Shown: piece after piece, positions 21,950 to 32,874 of the stretch
Layout: each line of letters opens with the position of its first letter
Numbering within the stretch: position 1 is the first letter of the stretch
Source of the DNA: Pomphorhynchus laevis
Taxonomy: Eukaryota; Acanthocephala; Palaeacanthocephala; Echinorhynchida; Pomphorhynchidae
DNA length: 64,000 nucleotides
Assembly: GCA_012934845.2 (NCBI GenBank)
Contig: WNNJ02000087.1
Coordinates: 62,001-126,000 of the forward strand
Direction: 5' to 3'
Notes under the pieces: generated by a model
Database searches by the model: none
What the model saw: only the letters and a program-made list of their open reading frames with translations
What the model was told of the DNA's origin: nothing
Position numbers and translations under genes: made by a program

Positions 21950-24774
21950 ATTATACGAACATTTTTGTCGGTTATTCAAATGTTCGTAGTCTCCTGGCTT
22001 AGTTCTTGGAAATTAAATTCATAGTTGCTTCGAAACATTTTGATGTATTTTGTATAACCGAAACATGGCTACATTCTGACATTTCGGATGATTGTGTTGC
22101 CATCCCTAACTATTTTTTAATACGTTCGGATCGCTCATGTGGTAAACGTGGAGGTGGGGTAGCCGCCTATGTGCGAAATAGTCTGCTGGTATCGAATATC
22201 TCGGCTTTTCGCGACGATATTGGTTATTCCTTTGAAGGTCTTGCTTTTACACTGGGAAATGGTCAACGATCCCGATTCTGCGTACTTTACCGTTCTCCGT
22301 CCTATGAATTAAGATTTGACTCTCTTAAACCACATTTGCTTAGTTTATCTTCGTATCCTCTGATTTTGCTCCTAGGTGACTTCAATATTCCCCAAATAGA
22401 CAGGAAAAATAGTTATTCACGACCAATTCACGGAATTGGGAAAGTACTGAGTAACTTTCTGTTACTCGAGATGCTACTAGTTCAACATATTAAAGAACCT
22501 ACTTGTGTGACAGGGACCCCGTCTATACTCGATTTGGTCTTTACTAAGTGTTTGGGTGACGTTTCAGGTGTTCGTTATGACGCACCAATTGGCAATAGCG
22601 ATCACTGTGTACTCTCTATGTGACTGTCGCTGTTCAACAGGGCCTCACAAAACTCTAATTTTAAAAAACGTTGTCGGTTAGGTGTTGATGCTAGTCAACT
22701 AGCTACAAGCTTCCCAAAAGGTATCTGTGATAGTCTTCGTATCCACTTCGGTTTGGAGGTTCCTGTAGTCTTTGATCTGCTCCATGATGAATTGATGCGA
22801 ATTTCTGATATCTTTGCTCCGCTACGTGCCTGCAAGTCCAAGCATGGACATCCTCCTTGGTTCGACAGAGAGCTTCTTGATACTATAAGATCCCGCAACA
22901 AATTGTGGTGCGAATTTAGGCGTTCTCCTGCTTCAAAACGTGCCTACATCGACTCTCGGAACTTATGCAAACGGCTAAAATTTCAGAAACGCTATTCGTA
23001 CGAAGATAGTATCGCCAGGGATGCATCTTTGAATCCTAGGAGGTTTTGGTCTTATGTAAGAAACAACAGAACACTTGTCGCCACAATTAGCTCAATCCAA
23101 ACGCCAACGGAAACTATGACCGATCCGTCTCTAATCGCCCTACATTTAGCTGATGGCTTCTTGGTACAGGCTTTGACCTCTAACAAACTGCATGAATTTA
23201 GTTGGAAGTATGTTCCGGTTGCTCATCGGTGTTGTGTTCGTCCACTCAGAGTGGATGAGGTGTTGAACGAGGTTATGAAGCTCGATTCGTTTACATCTCC
23301 GGGACCAGACAATATTGCCCCTTTCCTCGTCAAATCCCTAGCGAACGAACTGAGCAATGATTTAACTATGTTCTTCAGATACAGCTTAGACACATCTTGG
23401 ATTCCTGACAGTTGGAAGTGTGCAATTGTGGTGTCTATTCCCAAAAAGCATCCTGCTAGCTTTTGCGCGGACTTTCGGCCCATTAGCTTGACAAGCGTAT
23501 TCTGCAAACTTTTAGAAAGAATCATTGCTAGTAGAATCAAGGATAATTTGGATCGTAATCACATATTGGTTGAATCTCAACATGGTTTCAGGATAGGACG
23601 TTCATGCCTTACTAACCTACTAACTGCGCTTGAAAAATGGGATGATGCTCTTGGGGCTGGGCATCAAGTTCATACAGTATTCCGTGATTTTTCGAAAGCT
23701 TTTGATAGGGGCTACACGACGGCATAGTATCTTTACTGTATCACTATGGACTTCATTCATACATTTGTAAGTGGGTCAGGGAATTTCTATCGAATAGGTC
23801 TTTCCGAGTTTGTGTGAGGAGTGTGTTTTCTTATTCGATAAATATCAATTCTGGCGTACCGCAAGGGATCAGCCCTTGGCCCACTGCTCTTTATAATCTT
23901 CATTAATGATCTGCTACTCCGCTTATCATCCTCTCATATAGCGTTTGCAGACGATCTAAAGATTTGGTCGATCATTAGAAGTCCTGCTGATCGAGTATCG
24001 TTACAAAATGATCTAAACTCCCTGATCAAGTAGTGCGATTCTACCGGACTACGGTTGAATGTTGATAAATGTGTCCTCATGCAACTAGGTCGCTTTATTG
24101 AAACTCTAAGGTACTTTATTGGAGATATGGTCTTAAAGGAAGTGTCTCATCATAAGGATTTAGGGATTATTGTCCATAGATCCTTGAAAACAAAGTTGAA
24201 CACCGACTCCTTTCTAGGTAAGGCTACTAGGGCCTTATATTGTATTAAAAATGCATTCCTCAGATTAAGCTGTCACATGTTCGAGAGGTTATTCATCTCC
24301 ATCGTCAGGCCACACTTGGAGTACTGCATTCAGGCTTGTTTCCCTGTCACTAAGCAAGAACTATTAGACCTGGAGTCTATTCTTAGGCGCGGATCGAGGC
24401 TCTGTATTGGCTTAAGTGGTATTGACTATTATGTACGTCTAAGTCGTATTGGGATGTTGTCGGTACGTGAGAGGTTCATATCCTTGGAAATGCTATGTCT
24501 ATGGCATATGTCGAATGATGTGGTAGGTTATACCACCGATGTAATCACTAGGCGGGTAGATCAGTTGCGGGGACATAGCAGAGTCTTGTATAAATTTAGA
24601 TTTGGCAGATTACCAAAAGTGTATAGACTCTCAAGGAGAGGAATTAACATGTGGAATTCGTTGCCTGAGGAAGTCGTTGCAGCCCCCAGTTTGAGAACGT
24701 TTAAATCACGATGCTACAAATGGATACATGAACAATGCCGCCATTCAACACTACCACTTGAATACCCTAATTAG
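21950..24774 (+). pseudogene. LINE family A ORF2 (endonuclease + RT), three stops and one frameshift
   Basis: Endonuclease: GYSNVRSLLA, FCITETWLHSDI (Glu), LLGDFNIPQIDR (Asp), GNSDHCVL (His). RT: SPGPDNIAPFLVKSLA, FRPISLTSVFCKLLER, QHGFRIGRSCLTNLL, VFRDFSKAFDR (A), INSGVPQG (B), LAFADDLKIWSII-type motif C (FADD), and the C-terminal tail INMWNSLPEEVVAAPS. In-frame stops lie at 22,000 (TAG), 22,621 (TGA) and 24,031 (TAG, in place of a Trp codon in a KWCDSTG context), and the frame shifts near 23,705 just after motif A. Otherwise the coding sequence is well kept. Confidence 0.85.
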
Positions 24775-24805
24775 TTACGTTGACTGACCATTTGCTTTTT
24801 TTATA

Positions 24806-25935
24806 ACAATGGACTTGATTCATATATTTGTAAGTGGGTCAGGGAATTTCTATCGAATAGATCTTTCCGAGTTTGTGTAAGGAGTGTGTTTTCTTATTCG
24901 GTAAATATTAATTCTGACGTACCGCAGGGATCAGTCCTTGGCCCACTGCTCTTTATAATCTTCATTAATGATCTGCTACTCCGCTTATCATCCTCTCATC
25001 TAGCGTTTGCAGACGATCTAAAGATTTGGTCGATCATTAGAAATCCTGCTGATCGAGTATCGTTACAAAATGATCTAAACTCCCTGATCAAGTAGTGCGA
25101 TTCTACCGGACTACGGTTGAATGTTGATAAATGTGTCCTCGTGCAACTAGGTCGCTTTATTGAAACTCTAAGGTACTTAATTGGAGATATGGTCTTAAAG
25201 GAAGTGTCTCATCATAAGGATTTAGGGATTATTGTCCATAGATCCTTGAAAACAAAGTTGAACACCGACTTCTTTCTAGATAAAGCTACTGGGGCGTTAT
25301 ATTGTATTGAAAATGCATTCCTCAGATTAAGCTGTCACATGTTCGAGAGGTTATTCATCTCCATCGTCAGGCCACACTTGGAGTACTGCATTCAGGCTTG
25401 TTTCCCTGTCACTAAGCAAAAACTATTAGACCTGGAGTATATTCTTAGGCGCGGATCGAGGCTCTGTATTGGCTTAAGTGGTATTGACTATTATGTACGT
25501 CTAAGTCGTATTGGGATGTTGTCGGTACGTGAGAGGTTCATATCCTTGGAAATGCTATGTCTATGGCATATGTCGAATGATGTGGTAGGTTATACCACCG
25601 ATGTAATCACTAGGCGGGTAGATCAGTTGCGGGGACATAGCAGAGTCTTGTATAAATTTAGATTTGGCAGATTACCAAAAGTGTATAGACTCTCAAGGAG
25701 AGGAATTAACATGTGGAATTCGTTGCCTGAGGAAGTCGTTGCAGCCCCCAGTTTGAGAACGTTTAAATAACGATGCTACAAATGGATACATAAACAATGC
25801 CGCCATTCAACACCACCACTGGAATACCCTAATTAGCTACGTTGACTGACCATTTGCTTTTTTTATTTTTTTGGACTCTGCCTGAGTAGCCTTTTGGCTT
25901 TGTATTGGAATAATAAAAATAATAATAAAAATGTT
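24806..25935 (+). mobile_element. Second copy of the LINE A 3' third, in direct tandem
   Basis: It repeats 23,744-24,800 at an offset of 1,062-1,063 bp with ~98% identity, from GGACTTGATTCATATATTTG to the C-terminus. It carries the same TAG (25,093) as the first copy (24,031), so both derive from one already defective source. It ends with the true 3' UTR and a TTGGAATAATAAAAATAATA tail at ~25,930. Frame 25,117-25,770 holds the RT C-terminal part. Confidence 0.88.
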
Positions 25936-26736
25936 ATTTCGTAATCATTTGACATTATATTTTCTGATTATATTTACTATTAGTAAGTTCCATGCTGGAG
26001 CATAGTGTTTAAGGATGTAATGTACTTGAGAAATTAATTTTTTGTATTTTTGCGAAACAAACGTTTATACAAAGGAAACCGAAGAGATGACATATACTTT
26101 TCATTGTTCTATTTGATAACCTTTAAAAATTAGACATTTGCGAAAAAGTTTTATAACTCCATGCAGTTCACAAAAATTTTTTATTTAATTTTTCGGAGTT
26201 TTTAAAATAGGGGAAGATGTGGGAAATGAGGAAAGGATAAATCCCGAAAAAAATAAAAAGTTTCATTTGTTTCACAAATATTTTTTATTTCTTATTTTTT
26301 ATAATTGTTTAATTATTTGAATTTTATTAAGCATTATTTTTAAGTTATTAAAAATAAACAACACGTAGACTCAGACAAAGCACCGGGCATATTTGTCCCC
26401 GGTGCTTTGTTTGAAAACATTATTCGCAATAATGTTTTCAATGTCGGGTGGTATAATAATAATTATTGAGTACAATATAAAGCCGTAAATGGCTGTTCAG
26501 TCTGCTTACTGTTGATATTCAAGACCGCACTCATAAATTGGACTATTAACGACGGGAATAATGAAAATTACGACTTTTATTGATATTGTTATGTTGATTT
26601 TGGTGTATGTAATGATGTTTTCTTGTGATTGAGCGAAACGAATTTATAGACAATGCTTGCTTGTAATAATATTTCATTTTTATTAGTCATTATTTTCAAC
26701 AATCTTGTTATCTCTATTAACTACTTACAATTACAA
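25936..26736. other. AT-rich stretch with decayed LINE 3' UTR pieces
   Basis: No gene is seen. The text TTCATTGTTCTATTTGATAA at ~26,100 and GACGGGAATAATGAAAATTA at ~26,550 match the 3' UTR at 19,960-20,030. A pair of perfect hairpins lies at 26,375-26,441. Confidence 0.5.
26375..26441. repeat. Two tandem perfect hairpins
   Basis: Hairpin 1: ACAAAGCACCGGG (26,375-26,387) pairs perfectly with 26,398-26,410 around a 10-nt loop. Hairpin 2 starts at the next base: TTGAAAACATTATT (26,411-26,424) pairs with 26,428-26,441 around the loop CGC. The stems are unrelated in sequence. ACGTAGACTCAG just upstream (26,363) also ends repeat X copies. Confidence 0.9.
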
Positions 26737-26959
26737 ATTATTGCAGATTACAGTTGCAGATTAACAAAAGTTTGATTACTAATAAACATACAATCTAAAG
26801 TAAATACAATACAAATTTAAACCAAGCTTAGAAGAATTAGTAAATTGATATCCAGTTCAGAAACAATAGCGAAAATGATAAAACAAGGCAGTACAATAGA
26901 GTAAAACAAGTAAAAGCAGTATAACAAGGCACAGGGCAGTAAAATGCAAACTTACTGAA
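26737..26959 (+). repeat. 223-bp direct repeat, left copy (LINE leader)
   Basis: It is identical to 27,656-27,878 at an offset of 919 bp with one visible mismatch. It contains TAATAAACATACAATCTAAA, related to the leader of LINE A copy 2 at 20,160-20,230, so it is most likely a LINE 5' leader. Confidence 0.85.
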
Positions 26960-26999
26960 GTTTGCCAAGCCAGACAAGAGGCCATCTCGGTCCGTGCTT

Positions 27000-27655
27000 A
27001 TTTCTGGAGAGTAGAATACCTGCCAAGTATTTGATACTGGCGACGGGCTGAAGGAAAAAAGTAGAACCAGCGTTGATGGTCAATGATGTCAGTGACTCAG
27101 ACGATACAATAAAATCAAACGATCCTTCTCATCACAGAACGGAAACGACTTCTCCTAATTCCTTCAGCTGCACCTGGATGATTAAGCATAGTCACAGCAT
27201 CATGGTTCCCAATATATCTCCCACCCCTGACACGCTTGACGTCACTACTGCTGATTTGCAGAGTTTGGTGTGTCGAACAAACCAATTCAAAAGTGATGCA
27301 ATGCAAGGCGAAACTTGCGGAGTTACGAAATGCAGTATTGAACCAGATGGAAATGAGCAGTACTAGCCACGTATACCATCGGTACCTACTTTTAAACAAA
27401 TTCCTTCACCAAGTATCGGTAGCAGAGCTTGCAAGATAAATAGAATTTCTGATCGAGGATCACAAACAGACAATGTAACAATAGATCAATGCACTACAAA
27501 GAAGATCGTTTGAATTTCGGCAACTCATTCTGGAGCCTCTCCTGCGGCAACTCGTCTGGAGCAGCGATCTATCCGGACCCTACGTTCGAGTAACATACGA
27601 GATAAAATATATGCTATAGATAGATCCAAATGTGTGATATTTGCTAACGTTTATG
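27000..27655 (+). pseudogene. LINE ORF1 remnant between two leader copies
   Basis: Broken frames carry VEQTNSKVMQCKAKLAELRN and, toward the end, SIRTLRSSNIRDKIYAIDRS followed by KCVIFANV, which resembles the IIFANM start of the conserved ORF1 block at 13.6 kb. The conserved C-terminal block itself is absent. Confidence 0.5.
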
Positions 27656-27878
27656 ATTATTGCAGATTACAGTTGCAGATTAACAAAAGTTTGATTACTA
27701 ATAAACATACAATCTAAAGTAAATACAATACAAATTTAAACCAAGCTTAGAAGAATTAGTAAATTGATATCCAGTTCAGAAACAATAGCGAAAATGATAA
27801 AACAAGGCAGTACAATAGAGTAAAACAAGTAAAATCAGTATAACAAGGCACAGGGCAGTAAAATGCAAACTTACTGAA
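27656..27878 (+). repeat. 223-bp direct repeat, right copy (LINE leader)
   Basis: Near-perfect duplicate of 26,737-26,959. The flanks differ on both outer sides (GAAGTTTGCC against GAACACTTCA), which suggests unequal exchange between, or tandem insertion of, related LINE leaders. Confidence 0.85.
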
Positions 27879-27999
27879 CACTTCAATCCTGAACTAAAAC
27901 AGATACCACGGCATTTTGAATCGCACGTTGCGATTCAAAATACCACGTAGCGATACCACGACGGGAATAATGAAAATTACGACTTTTATTGATATTGTT

Positions 28000-30236
28000 A
28001 TGGGAAAGACAATTGAACAAGCAGACTCAACTAGAGAACAACCAGAGCGACATAGACGACGAATAGCAAAATCGTCAGAGTCTGAGTGTCAGGATTCGGT
28101 AATGCAGAGAATATTGATAGATAATTGATCGAAGATATCAAAGAGCATATCAGCTCTATGAAGAATGGAGCGAGTGTTGAATAGACTAAGACGAAAAGTA
28201 TGCTAAGGAGCGAGATCGACTAGCAAAGAAGACAGGGGGAGATGGGACGCCATCGAATTTTTGGTCTTGTGTGTACAACGTGAAAATTTCCGTTGATTTG
28301 ACGTATAGATAAGGATAACTCGCCGTTTGTTTCACGTCGATGTTTCTCAGTGCGAGCTAAAAGGGGGCAATATCATAAGGGGAGCGGTCAGGATAGATAC
28401 GACAAATAGATGAAGTGGTAACAAGTTCAAAACGTTGGTAGAGTATCAAGGAAGCATGTGAACTATGTCAGTTAACGATTTTTAGGAATGAAGGACTAAG
28501 ATGATTGGATTTAGTTAATTTTTTTAAACGGATAAAAGATGCAGGAGCAATGTTATTAGAAAGGGTGTTGTGAATGAACACACATCAAATGCATGACAAT
28601 AACTATTATCATAAGCTAATAGCTCTGCTGTCATTACCTAATAAAACCTCTTCTACTGACCCAATTCCCACTTACTTGCTTAAAAATATCTGCTCCTCTA
28701 TCTCACCCTTCCTAACCACATTGTTCAACTCGTCCATCCCTAGCCGTACATTTCCTTCCATCTGGAAATGCGCCACTGTTCGTCCTCTCATCAAAAAGCA
28801 ATCTCTCGACTCCTCACTACTATCTTCGTACCGTCCAATCTCACTTCTCCCAACCCTCTCTAAACTCCTTGAGCGTCTCGTTCTCAAGCAAGTTAATACA
28901 TATCTCTTTTCCTCCAACTTGTTTCCTTTCTTCCAGGCCGCTTTTCGCTCTAATCACTCTACTGAAATTGCCTGTCTTAAAGTTTATAATGACTTACTCA
29001 TCTCGCGCAATCATAAATTATGTAGTGTCATAGTTTCTCTTGATCTATCGTCTGCTTTTGACATCGTCGATCACTCGATTCTTCTACATCGCCTTCGTCA
29101 TGATTATGGCTTCTCTTCACCCACTGTTGCTTGGTTTTCTTCATATCTGTCAAACCGTACATTTCGCGTATATTCTAACTATTCTCTCTCCCATCCTTCG
29201 TCCATTTCGTCCGGTGTTCCACAAGGCTCCGTGTTAGGCCATTTGCTTTACTCTCTTCTTCTTGGTGATTTGTCTTCGATTTCTCATAAATTTAACTTCC
29301 ATGTTATACAATATGCTGATGACATTCTCATCTATGCTCATGCACCTGTTTATCGTATTCACGATCTTAGTGTTTCCGCTTCGGACTGTCTTGTCTCAAT
29401 TTCCAATCATCTTTCTTCCCTCTGCCTTTCTCTGAATCCTGATAAATCCAAAATTATATGGATCCTACCTCGACGCCTCGGCTTCGAACCTCCCTCCGTA
29501 TCATTAAATTCTACAATTCTTCCTATTGTTGATAATCTCGTTTTCCTAGGCTTCCATTTTGACAACCCACTTTCACTTAAACCTTTCGTTAGTGATAAAG
29601 TACGCTCATCTACCTTGATACTCCGCAACCTCCGTCAAGTTCGTAGATTGATCGATTTCCCTTCTTGTATGACTCTCATATCATCTCTCCTTTTTTCTAG
29701 ACTCGATTATTGTCTTAGTCTATTTTCCAACTCACCGAAATCCACTCTTATTCCTTTACAACGCATCATCAACGCTGTCGTTCTAGTTCTCCGTCTTCGT
29801 CGTTTTGATCATACACCCTACTATCTTGTTTCTCTTGATTTTCCTACCATTTATTGTCGTGTTCAAATTCGTCTTCTTATCATTGCTTTTCGCCTTATAA
29901 CTTTTCGTACCCCTTCATTTCTCAACCTTCCTTTTCTCGACAATTCTCGTACTGTGTATTGTGCTCTGTGTTCCCGTAATTCCCTTCTTTTACATGTCCC
30001 AATCTACTCTACCTCTTTTGGCTTCCGCTCCTTCGTTGTGGCTGCTCATCTCTTGTGGAATCAACTACCTATTCATATCCGCCAATCAACATCTATGCCG
30101 TACTTCAAACGCCAAATCCAATTTTATTTCAACAATTAACTAATTACCTGTGACCTTTAATGTTCTTTTTTTTGTTAGTGGTCATGTAGGCGTGCATTTG
30201 GCACGCATTTGCCACGTTAAATAAATTATTGTATTG
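28000..30236 (+). mobile_element. LINE family B, copy 3, with inverted 5' segment
   Basis: The 3' part (about 28,590-30,236) is in + orientation: RT and 3' UTR, ending GCATTTGCCACGTTAAATAA. The adjoining 28,000-28,570 is family B sequence in the opposite orientation. On the minus strand it reads ASFIRLKKLTKSNHLSPSFL and ALRNIDVKQT (ORF1 end) and then the beginning of ORF2. This head-inverted arrangement is the product expected from twin priming in LINE insertion. The subfamily is AT-richer than copies 1 and 2. Confidence 0.8.
28574..30139 (+). pseudogene. LINE family B reverse transcriptase domain, open (521 aa), endonuclease absent
   Basis: A continuous RT frame: TSSTDPIPTYLLKNICSS, SSYRPISLLPTLSKLLERLV, FFQAAFRSNHSTEIACLKVY, VSLDLSSAFDIVDHSILLHR (motif A), SSGVPQGSVLGHLLYSLLLG (B), IQYADDILIYAHAPVYRIHD (C), NPDKSKIIWILPR (D), and a C-terminal region to the natural stop at 30,139. 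Frame and catalytic Asp residues are preserved. The first ~15 residues come from the inversion junction, not from the family protein. Without the endonuclease it could not retrotranspose by itself. Confidence 0.85.
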
Positions 30237-30497
30237 TATAAGCAGCAATGTGCATGGACTGTATACCTTTGTATTTTGACTATATATTTGTAACAGCAAC
30301 TATTTGTAGACGCTTCTGTTTGGTTGTACTAAAAAAGTTAAAGTTGAGCGTTTGATTTGCAATGTTGGAAAACACAACAAGTGGCGGCGAGGGTGATTCA
30401 AAATTTTCATCGAAGGACATCACTACAATTGTATTGGAACAACAAAGTCGAAGTTGATGGAAAGTCTGCAAACTCGCGAAGATCTAAACAATAATAA

Positions 30498-30940
30498 TAC
30501 AAATTTATTTAATGTGGCAAATGCGTACAAGCTGTACGCTTACAAGTCCACAAAAAAATGATAAAGTCAAGCAGATAAATTGTTAAAATGGGATCGTTTT
30601 TGTCGTTTGAAGCACTGCAGGGAAGTTGATTAGCGTATATGAATGGGCAGATGATTCCACGATAGAGGAGCAGCCATCAGGAAGGAGCGGAGTCCAAAGG
30701 AGGTAGAGTAGTTTGGGACATGTAAAAGAAGGGAATTACAGGAACGCAAGGAACAGTAAACAGGACGAGAATTATCAAGAAAAGGAAGATTGAGAAATGA
30801 AGGGGTATGAATAGTTACAAGGCGGAAAGCAACGATAAGAAGACGAATTTGAACACGACAATAAATTGTAGGCAAATCGAGAGAAGCAAGATGGTAGGAT
30901 ATATGATCAAAACGACGAAGACGGAGGAGAATCAAAAAAC
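30498..30940 (-). mobile_element. LINE family B, copy 4 (3' end only)
   Basis: On the minus strand LLRLRRFDHISYHLASLDLP, LLHVPNYSTSFGLRSFLMAA and then WNHLPIHIR give the RT C-terminus, followed by the family 3' UTR. The 3' hairpin here is GCGTACA/TGTACGC, where other copies have GCGTGC/GCACGC. The 5' truncation abuts the Gypsy fossil at ~30,940. Confidence 0.8.
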
Positions 30941-32870
30941 AATGATTGCAATATACCAGTGTTTCAGCATTTTAATGCATATCGATATGAATGGGTCGGT
31001 TATGGGATTCAACTCAAACATTTATTGGAAATGAACAGAACTGATTCACCTATGCGACAAAAACAGTTCTTATTGTACAGTTGTGGTCAAGAAATTTTTC
31101 GCTTGGTAGGACAATTCATTCCGACTTTTAAAAATGAAGATATTCCTTTTGAGATGATTATTAAAGAACTGTATGGTCATTTTAAAAATCCGATCAATGT
31201 AGTTGCGGCCAGATTCGCATTTACTAAATGTTCACAAGCCAAACAATCACATAAGGATCGGATAGCGGAAGCTAGTGGACTGGCAATTAAGTGTTCGTTT
31301 TTCGATATGTCCATTCAAACCGAACAGCAAGCAATCGACGACAGATAAGGAGATCTGGTAATTGTGTATACTCCAATCGAGGAATTACGCATGAGTCTAT
31401 TGCGATTGGATAATCCTACATTAGGCAATGTACTCAGAATTGCTTCTAATTGGGAAATAAAACAAGCTTCCAAACACTTGTTAGTGATAGAAATTAGCTC
31501 GAATTATACAAATGAACCGAAAAGGGATGTCAAAATTCCGGATGATTATAAATTAGGCGCCAGTCGTCGATCACCATGAAATAGAAGTTCTATGGCACGT
31601 TGTAGAAGATGTAATGGTACAAATCATGTGAATGAGCAACAGTGTTGGCAAAGAACGTAAAATATTGTCGTTGTGGCAAGATAGGTCAGGTCATATGCGT
31701 CGATGCTGCAAGGTAGTACTACAAAATATTCATCAGTTGGTAGCAGATGAGATTGGTGATAATAAGGCTGCATAATTGGCTTTCCTAGAAATTCAAAGCG
31801 TTTGCCAAAGAGACCAAAGAGACTTTTTTGGGACAGACACTGAACATGATAATAAACGGAGTACCGGTGGAAATTGAGTTTGATACGGGAGCGATGTTGT
31901 CTATGATATCTCACAAAACATGGTCAAGTTGTGGTTCGCCCGAGCTAAAAGCAGGAAGATGGCTAAGTTTTGGCGGAGGATTGCTGAAGAGCAGAGGTTA
32001 TGGCCAAGTGACTGTGATACTGGACGATGTAGTTAAATTGTTGAGTGTCGAGGTTGTAAACGGAACATAAAAGAGCTTGTTCCGACAACTGCGGATAAAC
32101 GCGTTTAATATGTTCTTACCACGTCAAATAAGAGTTCGCCCACGAGCTATCAATAAGTTGGATTCAAATCAACAAGAAAGTGCATCCGATTTAAACCACA
32201 TGCTAATCAAATTTGAGTAGTTATTCAACGAAGATCTTGGGAAAATAAGGATTTGGAGGTTAAGCTACAAGTTAAACCATCGGATGTTGCGCGATACATT
32301 CCGGCTCGTCGCGTAACACTGCCATTAAAGTCAAAAATTGAAGAAGAGTTAAATCGCCTTTTAGCGAATGGAACATTAGAGCAAGGTGAGTCAAATTATA
32401 ATTATATTGAGTGGGCAAGATCTATTGTACCTGTGCTCAAAAAATAACTCAATAAGAATTTGTGCTGACTTCAAGGTGACAATTAATCCGTATTTGAAAT
32501 GTGATTGTTTCGAATTGCCAACGTTTGAGAAGATACTGAGCAAAATTGCATGATGCACCTTGTATTCAGTATTGGATTTAGGAGATGCATATTCACAAAT
32601 AAAAGTTCATTAAGACTCAAAAATATTTGACCATTTCAACATTCTTTGGATATTATCAATATCATCGGTTCACCTTTTAGGTTATCAATAGCGCCAATTT
32701 TGTTTCAACGTTATATGAATCAATTACTTGGTGCGATTCCGGGTGTCGCAGTTTATCTTGATGATGTTGTAGTCACAAGAGAAACGCGCTTTGAACACAT
32801 TAACAGACTTCTAAGTGTAATGAAACCATTTGCTCTACTTGAGGGAGATCTACGTAGAGCTATCCTTAGC
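30941..32870 (+). mobile_element. Ty3/Gypsy-type LTR retrotransposon fossil 1
   Basis: Recognisable parts in order: a gag-like region (30,950-31,560), a zinc-knuckle region (~31,595-31,715), an aspartic protease with EFDTGAMLSMIS (31,828-32,070), and the beginning of the RT (32,250-32,870). No LTR, RNase H or integrase is seen at either end; the left edge meets a LINE B fragment and the right edge a LINE C fragment. It is broken in about six or more places and truncated at both ends, so it is an old copy. Confidence 0.75.
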
Positions 32871-32874
32871 TCTA

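Larger units (their letters stand above)
20160..24805 (+). mobile_element. LINE family A, copy 2
   Basis: It has a 5' leader (20,160-20,368) with TAATAAACATACAAT and ACAATCTAAAGTAAATACA, also seen in the 223-bp repeats at 26.7 and 27.7 kb. ORF1 is intact (20,369-21,865) and ORF2 (to 24,774) has a few disabling changes. The 3' UTR is cut after 20-30 bp by a duplicate of the element's own 3' part (24,806-25,935). It is the best preserved full-length LINE in the window. Confidence 0.88.

Noticed and set aside
26737-27878. LTR retrotransposon with 223-bp LTRs
   Set aside because: No TG...CA ends, primer site or polypurine tract; the content between matches LINE ORF1 and the repeat itself matches a LINE leader.
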